Made by a program: the position numbers and the translations under genes
In this document: piece by piece, positions 35,740-46,004 of the stretch
Numbering within the stretch: position 1 is the first letter of the stretch
Layout of the letters: each line of letters starts with the position of its first letter
NCBI GenBank assembly: GCA_026075535.2
Contig: AP026546.1
Location: forward strand, 8,246,001 to 8,310,000
Source of the DNA: Tricholoma matsutake
Taxonomy: Eukaryota > Basidiomycota > Agaricomycetes > Agaricales > Tricholomataceae
Direction: 5' to 3'
Length of the DNA: 64,000 nucleotides
The notes under the pieces: generated by a model
Database searches by the model: none
What the model was told of the DNA's origin: nothing
Seen by the model: only the letters and a program-made list of their open reading frames with translations

Positions 35740-37440
35740 CGCAACAGAGTTGTTTGTTGGGCCCTAAGTAATGGTTTTCAAGTTCTTTTCTTTTATTTTA
35801 TTTTCAACTAACTAATGTTCTAATTTGATCTTTAAGTTCTATTACCATGAGACAGCACCAAGACAGCAGATCCACACCTGTGCCACTGCTGCGAGCATCT
35901 GCTCACAGGGTGGATAATGGATCACAACATGGGGACAGGGATGACAACACAACAAAAATAGCGACTGTGGCAGATGATGAGGGGGATGATGAGAATGGGA
36001 TGAGAGGGAAGCGCAGGCAAAGGATGCAGCACTGTACAACAAAAAGGGTCCAAGAGGTGTTGCTGATGCCTCTTGGGCTGTAGTTAAGTTTTTTTCTTAT
36101 TCATTTCATTTTTTTTGGTGCTAACAAAGTTTCTAGGTATTAACTATGGACAACAACAACAACCCTGACCCAGCACCAGACCAGGACAACAAGGACAACA
36201 GCAAGGACAGCAAGGACAGCAAGGAACATAGGAGAATGATGACAATCATGGTGAAGGCACAGCAACAATGGGGACAATGACAATGACAACTCCTGGGACG
36301 ACAACAGGGGGATGACACAACCAAAATGAAAACAGCAGCAGCAGCAACCAGGGTGGGACAACAATGGCATACAAGGAAAGCACAGGAGACAGAGATGGCC
36401 CATACAATGATGAAACAGGCCCAAGAGATGTCTCTTGGACCTGTAATATGTTTTTTCCTCTTTCATTTCATTTTCTTATTACTAACACAACTTTTTAGGT
36501 ACTACAAACTCAAACTACTGATGACAATGACTGGAATTCCTGAACCCACTGCCACCACCACTGCCACCAAAACCAAGGGACTGACAATGGCAAGGATGAC
36601 AACAAGCAACAGAGGACGACCAACACAGTGAGGATGGGGGCTATGGGGACAATGACAATGAGGAGGTGGATAGTGATGACAGTGACAATGAAAAGATGGC
36701 AGGGACAAAGACCAGGCCAGACTACAGGACAACCAGGCACAGGGATGGCAACAGCAAGAGACAGGGAGGAGAACAAGATAACAATGATGGCTACCACCAT
36801 AGCACCCCCAACCACTAGGGACAGCAGCCAGGGACAATGGGAGTGGGACCCATGCACCCAGGATAACTCACCTGCATCAACATACCAAGATGACACATCC
36901 ACGAGGCCAACACACCGGCGCCAATGCACATGACCATGTCCCCCTCTCCCCCACATTTTGTGTGGGGTGGGGATGTTTTTGTTTTTGTTTTAATGCCCCC
37001 CCTGCATTTTGTGTGGGTGAGGGGTTTGTATATAATTGTAGTACTCCCTCCTCACATCTTGTGTGAGGGATGTAGTTAATCAATTTTTTGATCTTGATTA
37101 TGTGACAAGCACTTCCCTTGAGGAAGATGAAAATAGAGTTTTGAGTGTGAGTGTCATAAACAAACCTTATAGGTTTACTAGTAATCTCCTGTGGCTCAAC
37201 TAGTTGAGCACACTTGTACAGTATATGTGATCATACCATTAAAAGGTCTTGAGTTCAGTCTTTCCTTCACACAAATTCATTTTGTAGGCACTTCATGAAG
37301 TTTCAAAGAGCTTGGAAGTTGAATATATCAAATTTGACTATCCAATATGGTATACTTTTGTCAAGTACCTGGAATCTGGTTATTCCAACCAGAATCCCCA
37401 GAGTCCAACTGGAATTGCTGGATTCCACATCTGTGAATGT
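35740..37440. mobile_element. R3: palindrome-rich element, truncated
   Basis: Contains the R-family modules in the same order as R2. An intron-like segment follows GGGCCCTAAGTAAT (35759-35848). There is a GCGAGCATCTGCTCAC hairpin (~35890). Covarying palindromes GGTCCAAGAGG/CCTCTTGGGC (36047-36080) and GGCCCAAGAG/CTCTTGGACC (36418-36442) each abut an intron-like T-rich stretch ending in TTTAG/TCTAG or TTTTAG. C-rich hairpins lie at 36940-37075, a tRNA-like module at 37186-37290, and a tail of TGGAATCTGG/CCAACTGGAATT words at 37368-37430. Between them lie decayed frames rich in N, D and Q (MDNNNNPDPAPDQDNKDNSK). Terminal sequences like those of R2 were not found, so it is truncated. Confidence 0.6.
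37186..37290 (+). repeat. tRNA-like (SINE-type) module in R3
   Basis: A-box-like TGGCTCAACTAG (37192-37203) followed by TTGAGC, and a B box GTTCAGTCT (37253-37261). It faces the truncated right end, as in R2, and shares CTCCTGTGGCTCAACT with it. Confidence 0.6.
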
Positions 37441-38084
37441 TATGGACAAGTAGAGATCATCAGGGCCTGTACAAGCCCCTATCTACAAGCTTGCAAAGGG
37501 AAAACTAAGATATCTTATTTCTACTGAACATACAAAAGATTTGCATTTGCATTTTTGGGTTCTCCTGATGTCTGATAAAGAAGATGATTGATTCAGGGGA
37601 CTTGTACATGCCAGGCACAGCCATGGCCCAACTAGAACAAGTTTCATGATGGTATTACAACTGGTGCTAACATGGTATATGAAGGACTATTGCAATCTAT
37701 GACAGATCTAATGCATTGCAGAGGGAAAGAAGCAGTTGTGGCAATATATGCAAAGTGATGGTGAAATGCAAACTGTGCATTACAGTATGGATTATGAACT
37801 TCTGTGATCCTGTTTCCATATCTGGTCCTCACCTAGTAACAATTATAATGATAACTTCTTGTAGGAATAACTGTAATATGTTCCATAGTGACTGGGTGTA
37901 AATTTTTCTGTTTGTATGACTCCACTATGGGGCTCGAGGGGTAGGAAAACTATCCCACATTTCATACCTTTAGATAGTGTAAAATGATACATTTATGGTA
38001 TAGTTTTCATGTATTGATAAACCCCAAAATGGAGTAAGTTACATCAGGAGTTGGCATGCAAATCTACCACTAAGAGGAGTGAAA
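37441..38084. other. No gene seen; contains an uninterrupted copy of the R2 target site
   Basis: About 640 bp, AT-rich. At 37603-37642 it carries CATGCCAGGCACAGCCATGG followed by CCCAACTAGAACAAG, related to the sequence into which R2 inserted (40749-40761/43072-43100) and to 49787-49832. The segment is therefore itself an older repeat. Confidence 0.55.
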
Positions 38085-40650
38085 AAGAATGTTTTTTCCT
38101 ACCTGTAAGGGATGAGTCGATGGGATGAAAACCTCCCACATTTTGTCCCCAGTTCATCCCACACCAAATTCATCCCATGGGATGGTTTTCATCTTTATAT
38201 GGGCATAAATAACACCCCTCTACCTGGGTTGAATTTCATCAACTTTCCAGGGGTTTAAGAGGAATGAAAGAACCTGCCAATAATGTTTTTTCATCCCATT
38301 GATAGAATAGTTTCATCATGTATCAGAGTAAATTTCAAGCCACTAAGTTACAAAATCTACTTGAAAGAAGTGAAAAAATCCCCCAGACCCCTGATGCCTC
38401 ATTGTTGGCCTGTTGTCCCATCATGTCCCCATCGTTGTTGTCCCTGTCCCTGTCCCCCTCACCATGTCATCTCCGCCTCCTACACATCAGCCTTACTCCC
38501 TATGAGCAGTTGCTCATAGCGGAGGGGTCTGGTGCCATGGCCTGGTCATCTTGGTGGTGGTGCTGGGTGCTGGGTTGCACTCATCATCACCCTCATCCCC
38601 ATCATCAGAGGATGCACCCGCAATCCACCCCATGAGCAGTTGCTCATGGACATGTGGTGGGTGCTGGTTTGTCGTGCCCTGGGGAAGGTGGTGGGGGGTC
38701 GTCAGCGTGAGGTGGCAGGTAAAAGAGGGGTGGGGTGCGTACCTGCCCTATATGGGCCTTCGAGCGCCACCTCCCATTGCTGCCTGTTCCCTGCTCCACC
38801 CCTCTCATTTCCTCCTTGATTCATCACCCAGGGTGTGGGGTGCCCATTTTCAGGGTGATTCCTCGAGTTTTTTCCCTAAAAAATCAATTAATCTAATGGT
38901 TAGTATGATTGAATAAGAAAGAAAGAAAAAAAAAAAAACTTACATGCCCCAAATGACAATATGCATCGCATATCATCAGTTGGGGTCGGGGTGCCCGTTT
39001 TCAGCATAGCTGGTCGAGTTTTTCCCTAGAAAATGAAGTAGAATTGTTTATTAGTACAATTGAATAAGAAAAAAAGAAAAGAAAAAAAACTTATGGGGAA
39101 ACAACAATACATTTTGCATATTGTTGTTTCAGTTGTTGTGGGGCTTGTTTGCAGGTGTTGTTGTCATGCCCCCTTGTTGTCATGTCATCCCCCTTGTCGT
39201 TCCATCACCATAGATGCCCACAATCCACCCTATGAGCAGGTGCTCGTAGGCATGGGGTGGGTGTCATCCCCCTCCATTGTCATGTTGTCCCCCCCACCCT
39301 GCATCCCATCGTCATCCTGCTGGTGCTGGTGCTGGCAGTGTCATCCCCTCCCTTCCCTGTCATCATAGACAGGCTGCACCTGCGATCCCACCCTATGAGC
39401 AGTTGCTCATAGGCATGGGGGTGGGTGCCGTGTCGTCTGCAGCAGCATGGTGTGGGGCATGGATGGTGTTGGCGGTGAGCACCCATGATCCACCCATGAG
39501 CAATCACTCATGGGCATGGGGCAGATGTTTCTCAGATGTTGTTGTTGAGCTCTGGGGAAGGAGGTGGGGGCATCATCAGCATGATGTGGCAGGTAAACGA
39601 GGGGGTGGTGTACTTACCTGGTGGGTCCCACTATATGGGCCTCCCACTGCCATCCTATCTTCCATCACCATCACCATCATCGTCATTGTCACCCATCTCT
39701 GCCCCTCCTGTTTGTTGTTTGTCATTCCCATCATTCCCGTTGTGCATCATAGGCCTCATTTTTTCCCTAAACATAAAGTAATAGTTTAGTTAGTAAAATG
39801 AACACGAATTATAGAAGAAAAAATTAGTTAGTAAAATGAACACAAATTATAGAAGAAAAAAACTAACTATGGCCCAAATGATGATTCACGTCATTTGGGC
39901 CATGTTGTGAGCAAGGTGGCTCATTTGTGGCCACAGGTGGTGTTGCCAGTGTTGTGTTTGTTGTCATGGGAGTCAGCATTGATGGCATTGGGGTTGTGGG
40001 AAGAGAGAGGAGAGAGGGGGGAGCATCATCATCGTTGATGGTGGTGGTCATGGTGAGGTGAGATGGTGGCATGGTGGTTATGGTTGATGTTGATGTGACG
40101 TGATGTTCAACATTCATCATGTGATGTGTTGAGGGTGGGCTGCAAATGACTTCAGTAAAACAATTACAACACAAATGAAAAATCCCCTTTTTTGGGATGA
40201 AAAAAATCCTCTTAACACTTGTAATCCTGAAGTGTAAAAAGTATCCTCTCATTCTGACTGAAAACAATAACAATAACACTTGAGGAAGGAACAGTCAATT
40301 CAATATTTAATGAAAGAAATTTCCCTACTAAAATCATCTCATAATAGTATGAAATTTGTATTTTATTTCAGGCTGAAAACACACCCTGTTGTTCACACCT
40401 TTGTGGCAGGAAACACTATCCCATAAATTGTTGTAAAGTTTGATGAAAATTCACACATTAAGATGGTTGCAAATCCATACCCTCATCTTGGATTAAAATT
40501 ATCCCGTATTTCATCCCCTTGTAAAATAAAAATTCATCCCATTAGGTTAAGAATATTTTGTAATGTAACACATATGAACTCCATCCCTTGGATGGCTGAA
40601 ATATTCGGGATGAAAATTCATCCCAAATTCATCCACCCTGAATTCAGCCA
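38085..40650. mobile_element. R4: palindrome-rich element, ends unresolved
   Basis: Both outer zones (38110-38320 and 40190-40640) are dense in GGGATGAA/TTCATCCC words, forming inverted subterminal arrays. The middle holds GAGCA hairpins with paired stems: CTATGAGCA/TGCTCATAG (38502, 39394), CATGAGCA/TGCTCATG (38630), CTATGAGCA/TGCTCGTAG (39230, one wobble) and CCCATGAG/CTCATGGG (39496). It also has the ATGGCCCAAATGATG/CGTCATTTGGGCCAT palindrome at 39869-39903 next to an A-rich intron-like stretch. No transposase, no clear TIR or target duplication. Confidence 0.55.
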
Positions 40651-41009
40651 TTTATGTTAGGAAATTCACATTTCCGAATTTAAATGGCTGAAAATCATAT
40701 TGTGCTAGGTCCACAGTGATCATTACTTTAGAATGGAGGACTCATTCATGCCAGGCTTTAGGAGTACTTTACACTCCCCCACCTATTCCGGTTGGATTCC
40801 AGTTCGTCCAGCAGGAATTTCTGGAACAGTGGAATTTTTTTTGTATGTAGTTTTCCGTATGCAGCACAATTCCGGTCAGAATAAGGATCCAATTTACAGC
40901 CGGAATCCCCGGAATCTGACCAGACTCATCACAACTGGAATAACAGGAATAACCGGACTAACCAGAATAACCAGAATGCATGTGCTTCCCCAAATAAAAG
41001 TTCGACACA

Positions 41010-41085
41010 CATCAAGAATTGAACACTCAACCTTGGGTCTGCACACATAACAGCACGCTTAACCACTGAGCTACCAAGCAATTAT
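41010..41085 (-). repeat. tRNA-like (SINE-type) module, left end of R2
   Basis: On the minus strand: A box TAGCTCAGTGG (41063-41073), matching the eukaryotic tRNA A-box consensus, then GTTAAGC, and B box GTTCAATTC (41016-41024). It points at the left end of R2. Box spacing is tRNA-like, but there is no matching acceptor stem. Confidence 0.65.
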
Positions 41086-41350
41086 TCTTGGGCATACACT
41101 TAATACTTTTATTACCCAACCAAGGTACGTAGTTAATCACAGCCATTAACAGAATAATTAATAAGTATGCATACACATGACATGTGACACGTGACTGCCA
41201 GCTCACAACCACCACCACCACTGTCGCCAATGCCGCCTCCTCCTCCTCTCCACTCTACCACCACCACTGCATGCGCACCCACCACCACCGTTCCCACGCC
41301 CAATGCCACCATCACCACCACCTTCAAACAAGCTGACTGGATGGAACGCA

Positions 41351-41945
41351 GGCCCAAACGATGCAGATCACATCATTTGGGGCCTAAGTATGTTTTTTTT
41401 GTTTGCTTCTTGTTTTTTCATACTAACTTGTTTCATTTGTTTTATAGGTTCTACTCAACTGCCAGACATAACATGGGCCCAAACGACGTGATTGGACAGA
41501 ACACAGGCCCAAATGATGCAGATTGCGTCGTTTGGGCCCTAAGTAAGGTTTTTTTTGTTTGCTTTTTGTTTTTATAAACTAACTAACCTTTTTTTTAGCT
41601 TTCTAGGTTATAATCTACTGGCAATGATGCCACCACTTGCAAATGAGCCAACACGGGCCCAAATGATGCAGATCGCGTCATTTGGGCCCTACATAAGTTT
41701 TTTTGTTTGGTTTTTGTTTTAATAAACTAACTAACTCATTTTTTTAGTTTTCTAGGTTATAATCTACTAGTAGTGATGCCACCACCCGCAAACGAGCCAA
41801 CATGGGCCCAAACTACGCAGATCGCGTCATTTGGGCCCTATGTGAGTTTTTTTCATTTGCTTTTTGTTTTTATAAACTAACTCGTTTTTTTAGTTTTCTA
41901 GGTTATAATCTACTAGTAATGACACCACCACCTGCAAATGAGCCA
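41351..41945 (+). repeat. Four tandem ~150-bp units: GGGCCC palindrome plus intron-like segment
   Basis: Palindromes start at 41351, ~41505, 41655 and 41803. Each is GGCCCAAA(C/T)GATG, a short middle, then a complementary half ending TTTGGGCC. Directly after each palindrome comes an intron-like stretch: a GTAAG/GTATG-type donor, a T-rich body with ACTAACT, and a polypyrimidine tract to TTTCTAG, then GTTATAATCTACT. The half-stems vary between units (CATCATTT, CGTCGTTT, CGTCATTT) while pairing is mostly kept. Confidence 0.8.
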
Positions 41946-42701
41946 ACACACCCACCCCATGCCTGCTCGCCCCTGCTCGTAGGGTGGATCGTGAGTGTGT
42001 GCAGGTGACAACAACAATGATGCCGCCATCTACCAGCACCAGAACCCCCCAGAATGCAAAGCATGGCTGCCAATGATGATAGACAATGACAACAGGGCCA
42101 ACGACACACCACCCGCCTCCAGCCCCACGAGCCACTGCTCGTGGGGTGGATTGTGGGTGGAATGATGCCCAGGCGCAGGGACAGGAGACAACAACGACAC
42201 ACCACCCACCCCCAGCCTCACGAGCAACTGCTCATGGGTGGATTGTGGGTGGAACAACAACAACGACAAGCCACCTACCCCCAGCCTCACGAGCAACTGC
42301 TCATGGGGTGGATCATGGGTGGAAGGACAGACAACAGCGGGGTCGTGTCCCCTCCCCCTCCCCCGCACTTTGTGTGGGGAGGAATTTTTTTTGTACTTCT
42401 AATTATTTATTAGTATTGTGCCCCCCCTCCCCCATTTTGCATGGGGGAGGGATTTTTTTCTTCATGTTTTTACCTCCCCCCTCGCATTCAGCATGAGGGG
42501 TTAGCTTTTTATGTATATAAATAAAACTCCCTCTCGCATCTTGTGAGAGGGAGGATTTTTTGTTTATCTATGTAATCAAAATCATCCCCACTCCCTTGCA
42601 TTCAATGTGAGGGATGGGGTTCATTAAAAAAATTTGATCTTTCACTACTCTGAAAAAAATTAGAGTGTGATGAATAAACATTATATTACAACCTAATAAT
42701 T

Positions 42702-42800
42702 CTCCTGTGGCTCAACTGGTTAAGCACACATGTTTGGTTTGTCATGTGATCACTCTAATCAAGATGTCTTGAGTTCAATCCTTACTCTGCACAAATATAT
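42702..42800 (+). repeat. tRNA-like (SINE-type) module, right end of R2
   Basis: A box TGGCTCAACTGG (42708-42719), then TTAAGC, and B box GTTCAATCC (42773-42781). It points at the right end of R2 and is followed by a tandem TGGACTCC array. Equivalent to 8228-8326 in R1 and 37186-37290 in R3. Confidence 0.68.
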
Positions 42801-42884
42801 TTTGTAGGCACTTTGACAACTTAAGACTTGAAATTTGACTATCCATTAGGGTATATACTCTAAGTTGAGCATCTGGAGTAACCA

Positions 42885-43050
42885 GAATCTGGTCAGAATA
42901 ACCGGAATAACTGGACTCTGACTGGAATAACTGGACTCCAATCAGAATAACTGGACTCCAACTGGAATAACTGGACTCTGACTGGAATAACTGGACTCCA
43001 ACTGGAATAACTGGACTCCAACTGTAATAACTGGACTCCAACCGGAATAG
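42885..43050. repeat. GGAATAACTGGACTCC tandem array
   Basis: About eight copies of an ~18-bp unit with small variations (ACTGGAATAACTGGACTCC) forming the right subterminal zone of R2. The R1 counterpart is 8035-8150. Confidence 0.8.
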
Positions 43051-43079
43051 GTGGGGGAGGGTAAATTACAGGGCTTTAG

Positions 43080-43250
43080 CCATGGCCCAATTGGACAACT
43101 GTGGTGCTACATGGCTCACAGTGGTAGCTACCAGCAGCTATGTAAAGAGGGACCTACCTACCTGACTACACAACTTATCTGTCCTACATAAGTTATAATG
43201 CTACTGATCAATCTTGTATGTTCCTGATGATGGGACAACAACAACTACAC
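43080..43250. other. Short non-coding spacer
   Basis: Continuation of the repeated R2 target sequence (CCATGGCCCAATTGGACAA). No gene. Confidence 0.5.
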
Positions 43251-43896
43251 TGTCCAAGGTCCAGTCCAGTCCAGGTCCAGCCATATTTTTGTGGACCTGG
43301 ACCTGGACCTCCAGGTCTGACCTGCTAAAAGACATTTTTTACCTGTAAAGTTTCAAAAATGAGTGTTAGTTGTGCAACAGCACATATTGTGCTGCTACAT
43401 GTGGCTTGGGAACCCAAGTAAGCAGAAACATTTGTTTTGAGAAAAGAAAACAGTCAGATTGGTGAAATATGGTCAGAGATAGTCAAAGAAACACTGAAAA
43501 AGAAAAGATACAATCAACCCCTCACGCAAATGCGAGGGGGCAGCACAACGATATTAAACCAAAAAAAAATCCTGCCTGGCACAAAACACGGGGGAGAGGG
43601 TCATCCCATCATCCAAAACAAGAAAAATAAAATAAAACTAAAGTACTCCCTCCTATCACAATAGTAGCAGTCAAATATCACAATTCAACGACAATTCAGG
43701 TAGGTGATTCAGTGGCAATTCAAGTCTGATTCACAGCCCTGAATTATCGGTGAATCGGCACCCAACTCTGACCGTCAAGTTTTCCATGACAATTCATAGA
43801 TGATTCATTCATGAGTTCTGTGTATGTAAATGTGATATATGTAGTACTGCATGAACCAAATTCCTTATCAGCACTGTCATGGCTAAACTCCCTTGA

Positions 43897-45588
43897 TGCA
43901 GTGCTCACGCAAAAACACTTGTTTGGCTGTACGTCAAGCTGCAGCAAGAATATGAGAAACATAAACACCATCATGTCTCAAAGCTCAAACAACTCTACCA
44001 TCCGGTCAGAGTGTCCTCAAAGGGTGCCCTTTCATTGAGCTCACTATTGTCCCTGTCTTCAGATGAGTCTTTGAGCAGTGGAGATAATACAGATGAAGAA
44101 ACCACAACTGATGATTCTTGGGCAGACATTTTGGGGTCAGACTGGTGGGGTAGAGGTATTCTGGGATCTGATACCTCCCTCGGCTCCAAGTTGGGCTTCA
44201 CTGGTGGCTCAGATGTCCCCAAGCTTATTTCAATAGGGCATCATAGATCAAATTCTTCCACTTCATCTGGATATAGTGGCGACGTGGAATCAGAGTTTGA
44301 AAGTGAGATGTTGGAGGTGTCGGATGACCAAGATGATGAAGAAGAATTTGGCAGATTTGTTCCAGGAAATCATTGGGAACACTTGAGCAGATGGGTGCAT
44401 CAAAACATTGAGGACATGTATGCAAACCACTATGAGATGCCGCATGGTGAGATCCCTCGGGGTCCATCTTGCATGCATCATGTCCTGTTTGTGCTGAAAT
44501 CTGCTCGTCCCAACCAATTCCGTGAAGAGCTTCATGTCACCCCTCTCACTTTTGACACCATGGTGGCTAAACTTGCAAGTGATATTGTCTTCGGGAATAA
44601 TTTGAGCCATCCGCAAATGCCTGTGGAGGAGCAGCTCACCATTGTGCTGTATCAGTTTGGTCATGATGGGAATGCAGCGAGCCTTCAGGGAGTTGCAAAT
44701 TGGGCTGCAGTTGGAAAAGGAACAGTCTTACTTGTGACTAGCCAAGTATTGACAGCAATCCTTTGCCCAGAATTCATGAATGAAGCAGTACACTTTCCAA
44801 ATGCTGAAGAGAAGGAAGTGGCAAAGAAATGGGTCCACAAGCATTTGTGCAAAGAATGAGTGGTGCCTTGTTGATGGGACACTTGTGCCCCTTGCAGAAC
44901 AGCCACATTGGTTCGGAGAGAGTTATTTTGACCAAAAAAATCAATATTCATTAAACATTCAAGCATGTGTTTGCTCCGAGTCCTAAGATACATCAATCTG
45001 ATTCATTTTCAAGGTTGTTTCCCTACCCAATCTGAAAATCATTGATTTTTCCTATGGACACACTGGAAGTACTCATGATTCAACTGCGTGGACTAAAACA
45101 TGCTTGGCAAATGAACATCGTGATCTGATGGAGGATGGCAAATGGATTTGGGCTGATTTGGCTTATCCTGTAGGCATGTCATTATACATTTTGCCCATCT
45201 TCTCATGTGTTCTCACAAGGTCAATGTCTGGATCGTCGCCCCCTATAAGAAGCCGGAATGAGACCTCCCTGATAATGAGGAATTCAACAAACACATGTCC
45301 AGGGTACGCATATGATCTGAACATGCCATTGGATTTTTCAAGGGCCATTTCCATTCACTCAAGAACCTACGTCTCAGTATTTGTGACAAGACCAGCTATA
45401 TTCTTGCAACATATTGGGTCGCAGCTTGCATTGGGGTCCATTCTTTTGCAATGCAATGTGAGGAGCACAAATGGCAGCATGACAACAATGTCGACTCTGA
45501 CCTTTCTGCTCCTGAGGATCTGTTCATTGCTGAGGGTTTATCTTCATCATCTGATTCTGACGTTGCCACAACCATGCCCCTTCCATGA
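43897..45588 (+). pseudogene. Harbinger transposase (DDE_Tnp_4 family)
   Basis: The N-terminal region (KLQQEYEKHKHHHVSKLKQL) precedes an acidic Ser-rich stretch. Then come FREELHVTPLTFDTMVAKLA, PQMPVEEQLTIVLYQFGHDG and VANWAAVGKGTVLL (helix-turn-helix-like). A one-base shift near 44858 leads to WCLVDGTLVPL (first catalytic Asp) and FDQKNQYSLNIQ. An intron with a GC donor (GCATGT) leads to IIDFSYGHTGSTHDSTAW (second Asp) and finally SEHAIGFFKGHFHSLKNLR (third acidic residue, Glu). Two TGA codons stand where arginine is expected (before DLPDNEEF and SEHAIG), both explainable as CGA to TGA. The usual start ATG is not evident; GTG 44011 only begins the longest open frame. Confidence 0.9.
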
Positions 45589-46004
45589 AGTACCATCCCT
45601 GCAACCCATCTCCAAGCTGGAAAAGCTCATCGTGAGAACCTCAAGGAGAAGCTTTTCCACTCCAAGGCCCATCGAGCTCATCATACTGCACGCTCATGTG
45701 CTGAGCGACATGGGGTTCATGTGTCTGCATCAGATGCTGAAATGTCAGAGTAAACATCACATGGTATATGTATTTGTAGTAGAGCGCCGCTGTGCAGTGT
45801 AGTTACTACTAGTAGTCTTAGACTTGGCACAGCTCAATCTACTGATAGTCTCTGTTCTCTGGCATTGAAAAGTTAAATCCTTCAGAACTGAAATTGAACT
45901 CTGTGCCCATGTCCAGCATGTCATTTGAAAAGGTGGAGTGAGCCACTGCTGACCCAGTGTCCGAATATCCAGAACTTGTGGCTGCACCGCTATGAATGGC
46001 ATTG

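Larger units (their letters stand above)
40762..43071 (+). mobile_element. R2: palindrome-rich element with 8-bp TSD GGCTTTAG
   Basis: Ends are GAGTACTTTACACTCCCCC and the complement of CTGTAATTTACCCTCCCCC, sharing CTCCCCCACCTATTCCGG as inverted repeats. GGCTTTAG flanks both ends (40754-40761 and 43072-43079). Order: GGAATTCC-type terminal array (40790-40985), tRNA-like module facing left (41010-41085), four ~150-bp units with GGGCCC palindromes and intron-like T-rich stretches (41351-41940), GAGCA hairpins (42125-42310), C-rich hairpins (42345-42620), tRNA-like module facing right (42702-42800), and a GGAATAACTGGACTCC tandem array (42885-43050). No coding capacity. Confidence 0.85.

Noticed and set aside
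36133..36956. Minus-strand hydrophobic and Cys-rich ORFs opposite R3
   Set aside because: Mirror images of ACAATG/GACAAC low-complexity sequence; no domain or splice support.
42702..42800. Functional tRNA gene
   Set aside because: A and B boxes are present, but no acceptor stem or proper cloverleaf could be drawn; classed as a tRNA-derived module.
8013..43072. R1 and R2 as the two ends of one giant (35-kb) inverted-repeat transposon
   Set aside because: R2 has its own exact 8-bp target duplication and R1 carries both element ends, so they are two separate insertions in opposite orientation.
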